Shown piece after piece: positions 11,449 to 24,069 of a DNA stretch of 64,000 nt (position 1 is its first letter; each line of letters begins with the position of its first letter). The DNA is from Euptelea pleiosperma (taxonomy: Eukaryota > Streptophyta > Magnoliopsida > Ranunculales > Eupteleaceae): positions 16,436,435 to 16,500,434 of the forward strand of contig CM068546.1 of NCBI GenBank assembly GCA_035048495.1. The letters run 5' to 3'. The translations under genes were made by a program, and so were the position numbers. The notes beneath the pieces were generated by a model. The model had not been told where the DNA came from and did not search any database. It was given only the letters and a program-made list of their open reading frames with translations.

Positions 11449-13149
11449 GTGCTCTCTAGATGTCTTAGAGTCGTCTTCAAGATAAATGTGATGTTGACAC
11501 ACAGAAGGGTCTATCCCACGAATGTCATCAATGGTCCATCCTATGGCTGATTTGTGCTTCTTTAGCAACATAATCAGTCTCTCTTTTTGGGACGCAGATA
11601 GGGCAGAAGAAATGATGATAGGATAAGTCTCTTCAGGACCAAAATAAGCATAAGATAGTTCAGAGGGTAGAGGCTTAAGCTCGAGTTTCTGATCAGTGGA
11701 GCTTGATTCTTCCTCCTCTACCGAGATAGAGTTGACAGTAGTAGGATCTCTGATCATGGTTAGCAGAGGCTCGTACTCAACAATAGGAGGAGGAGTAGAA
11801 ATTAGTGTAACTGACTCTTGGATATTATTATCCTCAAAAATTGCTGACTCCAATTGGAATTCAGAATCAAAATGCTCTTGGCATTGTTTCAAGATATCTT
11901 CGGTGGAGTCCTGAATTAGACTCTCAACGGCATACATTTCATCTGTCACATCGCGATCGGCATCCTGTCGCATAAGTCGAAAGATGTTAACCTCAGCCTT
12001 TAGGTTGCCGAAGGCAATTGACATATTCCCGTCCCTACACCCGATGTGTGCATTCGCAGTAGCAAGGAACGGTCGGCCTAGAATGACCGGGATTCGATTA
12101 TCCTGACACGGTTCTGTGTCGAGGATGATGAAGTCTATAGGGTAGTAAAAGTCAGCTACTTTCACTAGGACATCTTCAATAATTCCCCGTGGAATTTTTA
12201 TGGACTGGTCGGCCAGCTTCAGAGTGATTTTTGTTGGCTTCATATCCTTGAGGCCTAACTGTTGGTATACCGAAAACGGTATGAGATTGACACTAGCTCC
12301 TAAGTCCAACAAAGCTGTGCAACTAAAATTATCACCAATTTCACACTGCACAGTAGGACTTCCCGGATCTTTATGCTTAATTACACTATTGCATTGGATG
12401 AACGCTGTAGCTTTTTCTGCCAAAAAGGCATCTTTGGGTACATGCGTACGCTGTTTGACAGTGCATAATTCTTTCAGGAATTTGGCATAGGAAGGGATTT
12501 GTTTAATAGCAGATAGGAAGGGGATATTGATCTGGACGTCTTTGAAAACGTCTAAGATCTCTGAAAATTGCTGATCTCTTTTGTCTTGGACAAGCCTGTC
12601 CGGGAAAGGAGGCTTAATCCGACAAATAGATTTGTCCTTCGCCTGATATCTCTGCACTGGGATTGTAGATTTTGGTGCAGGCTTCACAGCATCAGAGGTG
12701 GATTTTGAAATGTGTTCCTCTATGCTCGGTTTAGGAATAGGATCGAGAGATGGCTCTGATGGTTCTTTTACTCCCATATCCACAGTCTTTCCAGATCGGA
12801 GCGTGGTAACAGCTTGTACCTCTCCTTGGTAGTTTGGATTCTGTGACTGGGAACCGACCTCATAAACTGCGCCCTTGGCATTCCCTTTAGGATTTGCAAT
12901 AGGTTGGCTAGGGAAGATGCCTTTGGCTTTCTCAGCTTCTAAATTTCCGAGACGCTGCTCTAGGCGCTGCATGGACTGGGTTTGCTGCACAATAAATTGT
13001 GATAGGAGGTCTTCTAGACCCGGTTTAGGAGCAGCTTGAGCAACCAGTTCACGATTTGAGCTCATAGGGGCAGAATAATTGTAGGATTGAGGTGCAGTTT
13101 GACTTAACTGCAGATTCTGGTTAGGTGCCTGTTGGCCAGAGTATTGTCC
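11446..13149 (-). pseudogene. gag-pol: B-full gag C-terminus, protease and start of RT, ended by a nonsense codon
   Basis: The segment lies between the TAA at 13150-13152 and the TAG at 11446-11448. It contains a Gln/Glu-rich helical stretch ([24 protein letters not shown] region), the linker [13 protein letters not shown], and an aspartic protease with [13 protein letters not shown] and later [11 protein letters not shown]. It ends just inside RT at TSREH. The terminal stop replaces a CAG glutamine present in family A (CAG to TAG). The frame is unchanged across the stop. Relative to A-full it lacks the second copy of the QSM.RLEQ repeat. Confidence 0.9.
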
Positions 13150-13866
13150 TTACTGAAATGATCGATTCTGATTAGACGGGTACTGACTCGTCTGATTTTG
13201 ACTCTGTTGGTACTGTCCTTGTTGGTATTGCCTGTTGGGTTGATTAAACCCAAGAGGATATGTGCTCTGCGCAGGTCTTTGATGTGGAGCAGACTGCTGC
13301 CTCCAGGAGAAGTTAGGATGATTTCTCGTATCAGGATGGTATGTTTGGCTATACGAGTTCTGGGTAGGTGGTTTAAAGGTATTAAACGCACAAACTTCTT
13401 CTTGGAGTGGAGGGGCACATCCGTCATTTAAAGGACAATTTTCAGTAGAGTGGGAGGGCTGTAAACAGATATTACAGGGTTCCATGAGGTTCTCTTGACC
13501 TATATTCATGACTGGGGCAGAATGGTGAATAGGCTTGTGTACAGACACAGCCAGGGCAGAGACTGACTTGGTCAACTCTTGAATGAGGGATTTGAGTTCA
13601 GGGTCAACCTTTGCTTCATTTCCCATATTAGTTTTCAGAACCGGAGTATTTCGACTGAAGTCATTGTCAATCGTCCAATGCTGGGAATTTTCACTTAATT
13701 CTCCCAGAAATTTGTACGCTTCAGTAGGAGTATTATGCATGAATTTTCCTTGGCACATTGACTCAACCATAGTGCGGGACTCATCAGTAAGTCCCTTGTA
13801 GAAAATGTGAACCAGACTGCCTTTGTCGATACTGTGATGTGGACACTTGGTCAGATGATCCTGGAA
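13150..13866 (-). pseudogene. gag: B-full gag middle segment with CCHC zinc knuckle, ended by a nonsense codon
   Basis: The segment covers the C-terminal half of the capsid-like gag domain ([18 protein letters not shown] type), a linker, the zinc knuckle C-x2-C-x4-H-x4-C (CNICLQPSHSTENC), and an Asn/Gln-rich tail. It ends at TAA (13150-13152), where family A has CAA. It starts after the TGA at 13867-13869. Both changes are C-to-T on the coding strand. The frame is continuous with the segments on both sides. Confidence 0.9.
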
Positions 13867-14436
13867 TCATTCCCAAGCTTCATAAAATTTCTCATTGGAC
13901 TTTTGTCGGAAGTCCTGTATGAGTTGTTTCATTTGATTAGTACGAGTCATGGGGTAAAATTTGGACATAAATTTTCCTACAAGTTCTTTCCAACTTGTGA
14001 TAGAATCTGCAGGAAGAGAGTAAAGCCAGTCCGAGGCTCTATCCTTTAGAGAGAAAGGAAAAACTCTCAGTCTAACATTGTCATCATCAAGATTCTGATT
14101 TCTAAAGAACAGGATGACATGTTGAAATTCCCTGATATGGGAATAGGGGTCTTCTCTGGGGAGACCTCTAAAAGTTGGCAGCATTTGAATAGTTTGCCGC
14201 CTGATCTCGAATTGTACCGCCGTAGTAGTTGGAAGAACAATGCATGATGGCGGGTTGGCCGAGATCGGCGCATACGTCTCGATGAGGGGACGTTCGTCTG
14301 CCATGATGATAAAGGTATTTTCTCTAGAAGAGGGGGGAGGAAAGGGGGAAGGGTGATGAATAGTGGAAGACTCCACTGTAAGAGAATGATTCTCAGATCG
14401 AATCAATCTACGATTGGATCTAGTCCAAGCGGGCAT
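13867..14436 (-). pseudogene. gag: B-full gag N-terminal segment
   Basis: This is the N-terminal gag with the retrotransposon-gag core ([22 protein letters not shown] through [13 protein letters not shown]). A longer open frame reaches 14535, but the methionine at 14436 (MPAWTRSNRR) aligns with Met6 of the A-full reading frame ([10 protein letters not shown]), so I take it as the likely start. The segment ends at TGA (13867-13869) after FYEAWE, where the intact copy reads an arginine (AGA in A-full); a CGA-to-TGA change would explain it. Confidence 0.88.
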
Positions 14437-15396
14437 GTGCTGAAAGAGCAAGCCTCTAGAGTCGGCAAGAGGTGTATGAAACCGAATAAGCCTAGATGAT
14501 GCACACAAAGCAACAGATATTCTTAACCTAAACAATCAGGATAGTATTATGAATTATCTTGTTAGTGTAGGGCTAGTGTAGATTATGACAGTGGGCGGAC
14601 CACTGGTTTATCTTCAAATACCCGCCGGACTAACTTTTCACTCTGTAGGTTCTCACCAGGATACACTCTTCAAAGCAAATCCGCTAGTACTAACTCAAGT
14701 TGACTGCAAGATAATCCGAAGCCTAGACAGACGTGCGGCACAATGGCTGACTTAAGTACGCCCCAGACTAACCGGATTTGTCAAGCGTGAAGATGAGTTT
14801 TCCCAGAAGAGGAACTAGGGTTGGTTCGTGTTCCTAATCCGACACTAGCTAATCCGACAGACAATCAAGGAGGCCACTTACGAGCTCGGTATACTTGAGT
14901 AGTAGGGACCTATGGGTGTGTTAGATAACAGGGACCCGCACTCATGGACTTAATTGACTTGATCTTTGAAGGGGTCGCTTTGTGTGGAGTTTTCCTCGAA
15001 CACCGATCTAAGTGGGCTCTATTCTTGATTGATTTTAATTCTTGGCTGTGGTTGCACAAAAGCTGGAATGACGAGGTGAGTGATGAAATCCCACCAGTTT
15101 CAAGTTAGAGCTGGGTTTGCTCTTTAATGTATTTTATTACGGCCAAACCAAGCAGTTCCGATAATTTTTGCGAAAGCAAATAGACAATCGGCACAGTATT
15201 TTGCACAATGAGCAAGATCGCACTCAAGGCGAGGTATAGAAACTTACCTACCCGTTGGCTACGCACGGGGTCTCCTCCGTGAGATAGGGAGGGGTATCCA
15301 AATGGGCTTGGGCCTGACTCCACCTCTTTGAGCTTTCGCTCCCTACTCACTTGGTAAACGCAATCCGCAATCACGTTAGTCCGCAATCACGTTAAT
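14437..15396 (-). other. B-full 5' leader
   Basis: This is the untranslated region between PBS and gag, about 0.96 kb. It is about 750 bp shorter than the family A leaders because it lacks the A/T-rich block next to the PBS. Several blocks are more conserved with family A than the coding sequence is: a 48-bp run identical to A-full at 14713-14760, the hairpin CAGTGG-5 nt-CCACTG at 14589-14605, and a GAGC-GAAA-GCTC hairpin (minus-strand reading) at 15330-15341. Next to the PBS is a tandem pair of CCGCAATCACGTTA (15366-15379 and 15381-15394). Confidence 0.8.
14589..14605 (-). ncRNA. Leader hairpin CAGTGG/CCACTG (B-full)
   Basis: A perfect 6-bp stem with a 5-nt loop, identical in sequence at 37030-37046 and 46731-46747. 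It lies in the untranslated leader between PBS and gag, where retroelement packaging and dimerisation signals are known to sit. The role is inferred only from position and conservation. Confidence 0.45.
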
Positions 15397-15414
15397 TCCC
15401 CGGCAGCGGCGCCA
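15397..15414 (-). other. Primer-binding site, tRNA-Asp type (B-full)
   Basis: The element strand reads TGGCGCCGCTGCCGGGGA, 2 nt after the end of the 5' LTR. It matches the complement of the 3' end of plant tRNA-Asp(GTC), as I remember it, at 17 of 18 positions. A tRNA-Asp primer is usual for Athila elements. Confidence 0.88.
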
Positions 15415-17448
15415 TTTGAAATTAGGTTTTTCCCGCGTCGTTGGATCGGAAACCCTTGATTTCAACAATATTTGTAATTTCTCCGATTTGGTTCACTTAA
15501 TCTGCAAAAATGCAGACTTGCACAGTGGCTCGTGTCGGGTATCGTCCGCACTCGGGGTTAGGGCAAATAAAGAACAAATTAAGGGAAATATGCTTAGAAA
15601 TGATGGCACAATGAAGAAAGATATTTCAATTAAATTTAATAATTCATCAAGTGTTTACAAAAATTGAATCAAATAAAACAAACTAATATTTAATCCTAGA
15701 AAGCAATGAGAGTAGAGAGAGAAAATGGGGGTTTTAGAGAGAGAAGGCAATGTAGAGAGAAAAGTTAGAGAAAACAATGATTTAGAGAGAGAAAATCTAT
15801 GAGAGAGAAAGAGAGGGAAAATGAGAATTTAGAGAGAGAACAAAGTAATGAGAGGGTTTAAAGATAGAAAGAGAAAGAGGAAAGAGATTCACCTTAAGAT
15901 CTCACCTTTTGATTCGATCCACGGATGAAAAGAAAGTCCACTAAGTGGTTGCATGTGTTGCACCACGTGGTGGTCTTTGATGCACTGTTGCTGACCGTGT
16001 GGTAGGATGGTGATGCAGAGACGTGGAATGAAGCAAATGGTGACCGGAGAAGAAGGTGTAGAACTTATGCCAAGGACGAAGTGGATCTGGAGGTGCACTT
16101 GACTTGCAGCGGCAAGGAAGTGACCGTTGGAGCTTGCAAGTGGTGATGGAGAGTGCTCGACGTACTGGCAAAGGGAGGAGCAACACGTTGCAGGTGGTGC
16201 AGGGCGAAGGGTTTGCAGGCTAAACAAGAACCCAGCAACACTTGAGGAGTTTCAATGCTGGTTTGAAGAGGGAGGCGTCCCTTGTGGTAAAAACCAGTCT
16301 TTTTTTTTTTTTTTTTTTGACTTTGGTGCTTGCTGGATTCCGGTAATCAGGTTGCAGGTTAGGGTGCAAGGTGGTGGTTGTGCGGTAACGAAGAGCTGAT
16401 TGCTCTTCTTGGTCGAGAGAGGGATGATGGCAGCACAAGGTGGAGTTGCTGGTTTCCTTCGCTGGAGACGAGAAGTGCAGGTCCGTGAGCTTGAGAAGAT
16501 CACCGGAGTTCAACAGGTGGAGAACTTTCTCCACATTACTATGCAAGTTCGCTAGAGGAACCTGCTATTGGAGCCGTGTGCAGCTAGAAGAATAGCGTGA
16601 AGGAGAAGAAAGCCACATGGAGAAGAGAACAGCAGTGCTGTAGTTGCAAGTTGCACTTCCAGCAACCGTTAGATAGGAGGAGATGGGCAGCAAGGGGTGA
16701 TAGCTGCTAGGGCGGTACTTTAGGCATGCTCACAAGGGTAGAGCTCGTGGTGATTCGGGTGTGGAGCTGCCTGGAAGGGCAGCAAGGTTGAGATGGGGAA
16801 ACTATTGTTGTGGAGGAAAAAAAAACAACAACAGTGTTGCTGTTGGTGGTGGAGAGAATGGGAGGCGAACCAGATTTCTGGTTCGTTTGGAAAAGAAGAT
16901 AAGAAGGGATCTGTTGGTCTATAAGAAATGGAAATGGGAGTTGGTGGTTGTGAATAGAGTGATGAAGAATTGGTTGCTGCTAGAGACTGAAGCAGCAAGG
17001 ATGGTGGAGGATCACGAGTTTTGAGTGGGAAAGGAGCAGTCCGGCAAAAGCACACGGTGGAGGTTGTTGGTGGTGGGTTGTAGAAGAAGAAGAAGCACCA
17101 GTAGGTGCTGGTTCTTACCGGATTAGCTCCTGGAGATGAAAACAAAAGAGGTGAAGAGGTCGTGGTACAGCTTACAGTTTGGAAAACAGTGGGCAGCAGC
17201 TAAAAGACGTGGTGGCTTGGGAGTTGCTGGGCGTGTTGTGCAGGTGTGCACGAGCTCCTTGAAGGTTGCTGGAGTTCTGGGCTGTGAAGATGTATTGCAG
17301 GTTGTAATGGTGTGCAACGATGGAGAAATCTTTTGCTTTAATGAGAGTTGCATGGAGCAGCATCCACGTTAATGGAGAAGACGCTGGTTCCTAGCAGATC
17401 TGTGGGAGGAGAAGCAGGCCGGAGTTGCAGCAACTCCGGAGGAAAGAT

Positions 17449-17529
17449 GAAGAAGAAGAAGAAGAAGAAAAAGAAGAGGAGAAAGAAGAAGAAGAAGAAG
17501 AAGAAGAAGAAGAAGAAGAGGAGGAGGAG
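17449..17529. repeat. GAA/TTC array in B-full 5' LTR
   Basis: The shorter counterpart of 4864-4980, at the same LTR position. Confidence 0.93.
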
Positions 17530-18594
17530 GCGGAGCTGGAATTAATGGTGTAGAATGCAGATTCCGGCGAGCTTCTCGCCGGAATCAATGGTGACTGGCT
17601 GGAAGGAAAGTTTGTAGGCCGTTAGACCGGCAAACCTTGAAGAATTCGGCAAGAGAAGATGAGGAATGTGCAGCACGAACAGCCAGCAAGGGGCAGAGAA
17701 TGGTGGTTGCTGTGGTGGAGCAAAACGGTGGTGAAAGTGCTGGTTTCTGGCGACCTTCTCGCCGGAATCAATGGAGAAGAAGAAGGCTGTGCTTGGTGGA
17801 GATAGTCGGCTGCTCAAGAGGATGTGGGAGAGAGAAAATAGAGGGATAGAGAAAGAGATATAACGTGGGGGAAGGAACCTGTAGTGAGCACAGCAACGAC
17901 CGTGGTGTTGCAGACGTGCAAATAAGATGAAGGTGGCTTATGGAGGGGAGCAAGATGAAAACGGTGGTGAGAGAGGCGTTGCAGGTAGAGGAAACGGACT
18001 GGAGTATGGAGGGTGTGTTGGTTCACTGTGCAACCAACAAGCATGAGAAAGAAACAGAATGATTGAGAGAAGAAGGGAGAGAGAAATAGAAGCTAGGGGG
18101 AGGGAACCACCTTCTAAGAGATCTTGGATCTCCTTTTATGGTGAGATGTAGTTGAGATCCACCTTAAAAGGGGGAAGATGTTAGACGGTTTTCAAAGAGG
18201 AAACCGTCCATGCATTAGAGGAAATGAGGTGTCCACATGAGTGTGCATGGGCCACTTATGTCAATAGCCCGTGGGTATTGAACAACCCGTGGGCCTATTT
18301 GGAGCCCAAGGAAGTAGAGAGGTTGGAATGTGGGCCGATCTTGATGGGTTTTAATTGACACATGGAGATATGAGGTGGCAACGAAGTGGGTCCATTCTTG
18401 GGACATAGCTATGGGCCAGTGGGTTATGGAGAATAGGCTATGGGCCTTACAATTTGATAAAGGGCCATTTGGCCACGGGCTTTGTGGACCACTAAGGCCA
18501 TGGGGCCATAAGATGATGGAACTATGATAATTTGATGAGATGAAGTGGCGATTTGACTTGGTCCATAACTGGCGGACCGTAGGATCTGGAGAGA

Positions 18595-18645
18595 TCCAAC
18601 GGTCAGATAAATGATCTAACGGTCGAATTGAAGATCTAACGGTAG
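18595..18645 (+). promoter_or_regulatory. MSA-like AACGG repeat array in B-full 5' LTR
   Basis: TCCAACGGTCA at 18595-18605 fits YCYAACGGYYA exactly; two degenerate units follow at 20-bp spacing. The array lies several hundred bases upstream of the TATA-like site in the LTR that should drive this element. Confidence 0.5.
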
Positions 18646-19384
18646 AAGAACTATAAGAGATGGAATAAGGCTAAAGGAGAGAAGATCTGAGGTTAGATGA
18701 TGGAGATCAGAGAGTTATGATGATCGATCTGAGGATCGGATGGTAGATCTGGGGATCTAATGGTAGGATGAGATGATCTATGGGTTAGATATCAGAGTCT
18801 AGAGAGATGGAGAGAGAATTAGGAGAGAGGAGAGAGAAAATAATACAAAATAAAGGCAAAAGAGCTGGCGGAGGGTCATGAACCCTGATCTTCAATGTAA
18901 TCTTTCGTCGGTTTCACCAATTATGTAAGCCGTCATTTTATGTCAGTTGGTGTGACTTTGAATCACTTTGGCCCGTCTCTTGGTCTTCAGCTTTGCCTCT
19001 CTCTTGGTTCTTTATCTGGCTCTACGATCCTCTGACATGACTCATACTTGGCCGGTATCTTCTTGTCATAGCTTGTTGACTCCTTAAGCTTTAATATTAG
19101 GCTTCTATGGTTGATCGTGGGCCCGCAAGTCTCTAAAATCGCCCGATTGGGTTTCATGCGAGAGAAAAACACGTAATGAGACTTAATCAAAACAGCTTCA
19201 TATCTAGACTATCCAAAATGCGTATATTTCATGCAAATAGTCGATTTTCATCTAAGGAATGCGCTCTACGCATTGGAAGAAACTCTTACGTGAAAAAGTC
19301 GACGAAAAGATAAGTTTTACGTAGGAGAATGCGACCTCGCTATAACGATAATGGCTTAAAATAAGCACTTTTGAGCGAATATCA

Positions 19385-22275
19385 CAACACAATTTGTAAT
19401 ATTATCCGATTATCCTGTAAAATTCAAAGATTCTGTATAGGGATTCGTGTCGGATGTCGATCCACTCTCGAGGTTAGTTAGCGCAATTAAAGAGCATAAA
19501 ATGACGGGGAAATTGCAGATAATGTAACACAATCATACTTTAATCATATTTATTTAACTAAACTTGTCTCTTACAATGAAAATCAAATAAAAATAACTAA
19601 ACTAAAAAGCTTTAAGAGAAAATAGGCCTAGAGAGAGAAAGAGAGAACTAGAGAGAGAAACTAGTGTAAAGAGAGAGAAAGATGAAAGTAGAGAGAAATC
19701 TAATCCTAGAGAGAGGTCTAGAGAGAGAAAGGAAAGTAAAAGTAGAGAGAGAAAATGGAGGTTTGTACCTTTGGACTTACCAAGATTTGGCCAATGTTTT
19801 AATCGGCCATGAGAGCATGATGAAAGTGATCGGCCATGTGATGGTGTATTGCCCATGAGTGGTTGCGTGGTGCATGATCGGGAGTTGATTGCGGCGATGA
19901 CGAGCAGCCGTCCAAGATGAAGATGTTGAGGGAGAAGAGATGGACGGCTTGTGTGCACAGCTTTGGTGCTTCACGGTGGAGGAGGGTGGACGAGAATGTG
20001 GGTGCAAGTGGCAGGTACTTCTTGCAATGGCAGAAATGTGGGGAGCACGATCTTGCAAGCTGTGGCAATGGACCTACAACTTGGCGTTGCAGGTGGTTTG
20101 CCGGAGGAGGTTGAGCCGTGGAGAGGAAGATGTTCAGCTTGCAAAGAGGTGGAGTTGCAGGCCGTTAATGGAGGTTTGATGAAGAACCGGTGGTGGTTCT
20201 GGATGTGCATACAGCACCTAAAGAGGATGCCACGGTGGTGAATCAACAACCGAGGAGCGTCTGCTGGTTCGTGAGGAAAGACTGGAGAGGATAACCCACG
20301 ATTGTAGATCCTTCTACTGCCAAGAAGGAGAGGTGTTGCATGGGGGCGACTGTAGAAAAGCTTCCACGTTCTAGAGAGGAAGACATGCAGTCCAGAAATG
20401 CCGTAGTAGACGGTGGTGAACGGTGGTGGAAGAAGGGCGGAGCAAATTGCTGGGGCGTTAGGGATAGGACTATGTAACGGGGTTGCAGACCAAGGAGGTC
20501 AGCAAGGTTGAGATGGGGAAACGGTTGTTGTGGAGGACAAACAGCAATGGTGTTGCTGTTGGTGGTGGAGAGATGGGGAGGCGAATCAGACCTGCAACAG
20601 TTATGGAGCAAGCCGGTAGAGATGGAGAGAGGAATGGGGAAGAGAGAGGCGGTGAAGAGAAGGTCGTGAGTTGTTGTCCATGCAATAGATGAGGGCAACA
20701 CGTACCCAAGAGGACCAGCGGCTGTGAGGTTGCAGACCTGCTGGAGTTGCAGGTCTGCTCAATTTTAATGGCTGATCTTTACACGCTGGCTTTCGGCCAG
20801 AACCTGAGGAGCAGCAGGTGACGTTACAGGCAGAGTAGCTTCTGGTTGCAGGTGGAGCGATAGGAGGAAGAAGAGAAGGAGAAAAGCAGGGGAGAATAAG
20901 AACTAGACGGCCGGAGTTGCTGCCTGCAACTCCGGTGAAGATGGAGGAAAAGAAAGGGAGAAGAAGAAGAAGAAGAAGAAGAAGAAGAAGAAGAAGGAAG
21001 AGAAGAAGAGGAAGAAGAAAGAGGAGGAGGAAGAGGCGCTCCACTCACTCGCCGGAGGAACCCGCCGGATTCGTGGAAGAGAAGAAGAAAAAGATGAAGA
21101 AGATGAAGAAGAGGAGGAAGAGAAGGAAGAAAAAGAAGGAGAAGAAGGAGGGAAAAACCTTGGGAACGGTTTTGGGGAAGGAGAGGAGGAGATTGGAGGG
21201 GATTAGGGTTCGAACGAACCCTCTCCTCTCCCCTTTTAAAGCTTCCCTATTTCCTTTAATGGAAATAGGGGATTTTTGAAAATAAAAAAATAAGAAAAAA
21301 TATTTATTTATTTATTTATTTATTTTTTTAAGTAAAATGCTACTTTTCTTTGGGGAATGTCCCCATTTAATGGACCCCCCATTTTTTAATTAAAATTATT
21401 TTGAAATTCACGGGGTCCACTAACTGGTCGGACAGCGGGTCGATGATGATGGGCCCGGCTATTGGCCCACATGGACTGATGATGTCCATCGTCTCACAAG
21501 ATGATGTGACAGACATTCTGATGGCGATCGGATGGATGGTGACTTGATTGGGACTCAGATTGGTAGATCGACGGTCTAGAGAGATCCAACGGTCCGATTG
21601 AAGATCCAACGGTCAGAAAGCTAAGGGAGATGAGATAAAGCCGATGGGCAGGAGTTCTGGGGTTAGGTCAGTAGATTTGAGGACCGAGAGATGAAGAGAG
21701 AGAGAGAATAAGGAGAGATGAGAGAGAAAGTATCAGAAAATAGAGAGAAAAGCACTGGCGGAGGGTCTGGAACCCTGGTCTTCACTGTGACCATCCTCAC
21801 GCTTCTCAAGTAGAGTCGACTATCATTCTTTGCTGACTCATGTGGCTTTAAACGCTTTGGTCCGTCTCTTGATCATTGGCTCTCCTACTCTCTTCGTTCT
21901 TTGGGCCGGCTTTTTGGTCCTCTTATTCAGCCCATATTTGGCCCATATCTTCTAGTCATAGCATGTGGGCTCTTTAAGCTTTGACAATGGGCTTTCCTGA
22001 TCGATGTGGGCTTGCAAGTCTCGAGAATTGTCCCATCGGGGTTTCCTGCGACAGAAGAAGCGCGTAATGAGACTCTATCAGAATGACTTCATGTCTAGAC
22101 TTTCAAAAATGTGTTTAATGCATGTAAATATACCATTTCGTCCAGAAAAGTGTGTTCTACGCAACAAAAGAGACTCTTACGTAGAAAAGTAGATAAATAG
22201 AGTATTTTAACGTGGGAGAATGCAATAACGCTAAAAGGATAATTGCTTAAAATAAGCACTTTTGAGCGAATATCA
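19385..22275 (-). mobile_element. Solo LTR 1 of family A, main piece
   Basis: This continues 2783-2833 after removal of B-full, giving a solo LTR of about 2.9 kb flanked by GCTTT on both sides. It has the family A upstream layout: palindrome GGGTTCG-AA-CGAACCC (21206-21221), a TTTTAAAG TATA-like site, palindrome 21245-21270 (one mismatched pair), an ATTT-repeat spacer (about 21299-21330), AACGG units at 21595-21615, and terminus GAGCGAATATCA. With no second LTR or internal region between matching TSDs, it is best explained by recombination between the two LTRs of a former complete element. Confidence 0.92.
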
Positions 22276-24069
22276 GCTTTTGTCCTGTTTTGACCAGTGT
22301 GAAGGCATTTCTTCGGTGACAAGGTAGTTGACAATGTCAGCATACCATGGATGAACGGAGATAGCGAACAGTTGTTCGTCTGGAAAGGTTTCAGGGATGG
22401 GTTGGGTGTCGAAGGATGACTCTAAAGTCAGTCTAGACAAGTGATCAGCCACTACATTCTCAGTTCCTTTCTTATCCTTAATCTCGAGGTCGAATTCCTG
22501 CAGTAAGAGAATCCATCAAATTAATCGAGGCTTGGTTTCCTTTTTCGACATGAGATAACGAAGGGCTGCATGATCAGTGTACACTACCACCTTAGTAGCA
22601 AAGAGGTACTGACGGAATTTATCAAGGGCGAAGACTACCGCCAGGAGTTCTTTCTCAGTGGTGGAGTAATTCATTTGGGCAGAGTTAAGAGTTTTGCTCG
22701 TGTAGTAGATCACGTGTGACCTTTTGTCAACTCTCTGCCCTAGAACAGTGCCTAACGCGTAGTCAGAAGCATCGCACATTACCTCGAAAGGTAGAGTCCA
22801 ATCCGGGGGACGGATAATGGGCGCAGTAGTGAGCTCAGATTTGAGACGGTCAAATGCCTTGACACAGTCAGCATTAAAGTCGAAAGGACTATCTTTAGCT
22901 AGAAGATGGGATAGAGGTCGAGCGATTTGAGAGAAGTCCTTGATGAATCGCCTATAGAATCCTCCGTGTCCCAAAAAGGACCGGATGTCACGCACAGACT
23001 TAGGAGTAGGCAAGGTCGAGATGATATCGATTTTAGCTTTGTCGACCTCAATGCCCTGATGGGAAATGACATGTCCCAGAACAATGCCCTTTGTCACCAT
23101 GAAGTGGCATTTCTCCCAATTGAGGACAAGTTGTTTGTCCTGACAGCGTTGAAGTACAAGCTCTAGATGGTTCAGACAGTCATCAAAGGATGACCCAAAG
23201 ACTGAGAAGTCGTCCATAAAGACTTCGAGGAATTTTTCCACCATGTCAGAGAATATGCTCATCATACACCTTTGAAAGGTCGCGGGTGCATTGCAGAGGC
23301 CAAAAGGCATGCGCTTGTAGGCAAAAGTGCCAAAGGGACAGGTGAAAGTTGTTTTCTCGTGATCCTCAGGGGCGATTGGTATTTGATTATACCCTGAGTA
23401 ACCATCGAGGAAGCAGTAACAGGAGTGACCTGCGAGTCTCTCCAACATTTGGTCTATGAAGGGTAAAGGAAAATGGTCCTTCCTAGTGTTGGTGTTGAGT
23501 CGTCGGTAATCGATGCAGACTCTCCACCCTTTCTTCAGGCGTTGGGTTACCATTTCCTTATTCTCATTTTCCACAACTGTGAATCCTGCCTTTTTAGGAA
23601 CGACATGAATAGGACTCACCCATTTGCTATCGGAGATGGGGTAAATGATACCCGCATCTAACAGTTTAAGGACCTCGTCCCAGACTACATCCTTCAAGAC
23701 GGGGTTCAACCTCCTCTGGTGTTCTCGAGAGGTTTTGGATTCATCCTCAAGATAGATGTGATGTTGGCACACCGAGGGGTCTATGCCACGAATATCATCT
23801 ATAGTCCAACCTATCGCAGATTTGTGCTCGTTGAGCAGCTCGAGAAGTTTCTTACGTTCACTCTCAGACAAAGCGGAAGCAATAATGACAGGGTAGGTTT
23901 CCTTAGGACCAAGATAGGCATAGGAAAGATCTGTGGGAAGAGGCTTAAGCTCCAATATTGGAGCAGATGAAGTAGAAATAGGTGTCACAGAAGACACGGA
24001 TTGAAGAGGTTTGACTTCAGTAGGTAAAGGAATGATGGGTTCTCTGGCCATGGTTATCAGAGGCTCGAA
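22276..24069 (-). pseudogene. pol: A-host pol fragment: reverse transcriptase and RNase H
   Basis: This piece continues A-host pol upstream of solo LTR 1. It includes the region before RT ([20 protein letters not shown]), the full RT with FMDDFSVFG, and RNase H up to [14 protein letters not shown] at 22516-22518 replaces the CGA arginine of the intact copy within RNase H (KPRLI-stop), and the remaining RNase H and linker (22276-22515) follow in frame. At the other end a TAG at 24070-24072 separates it from the protease part. Some substitutions (for example ALGTVLG) are unique to this copy. Confidence 0.92.

Larger units (their letters stand above)
2834..19384 (-). mobile_element. B-full: complete Athila-type retrotransposon, family B
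   Basis: This is a full-length element of about 16.55 kb on the minus strand, inserted into solo LTR 1. TSD CAACA is at 2829-2833 and 19385-19389. The order on the minus strand is 5' LTR (15417-19384), PBS (15397-15414), leader, gag-pol (14436-8779), 3' noncoding region, polypurine tract (6837-6848) and 3' LTR (2834-6836). Its LTRs (about 4.0 kb) and proteins clearly differ from family A while keeping the same termini and domain order. Three in-frame stops disable the polyprotein, and no frameshift was found. The LTRs differ at about 20 sites by eye plus repeat-length changes, so the insertion is young but older than A-full. Confidence 0.96.
15417..19384 (-). repeat. B-full 5' LTR (about 3.97 kb)
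   Basis: Partner of 2834-6836. It starts next to the PBS and ends GAGCGAATATCA, followed by TSD CAACA (19385-19389). The differences from its partner are about 20 substitutions by eye, mostly C/T or G/A transitions, a shorter GAA array and two 1-bp indels. Regulatory candidates are at the same relative positions: the promoter hairpin GACGGTTT/AAACCGTC at 18184-18208 and AACGG repeats at 18595-18645. Confidence 0.96.

Noticed and set aside
13104..13427. Arg/Ile-rich minus-strand frame over the gag tail
   Set aside because: Out-of-frame shadow of the Asn/Gln-rich gag region; the same shadow recurs near 45209-45532 and 51579-51959.
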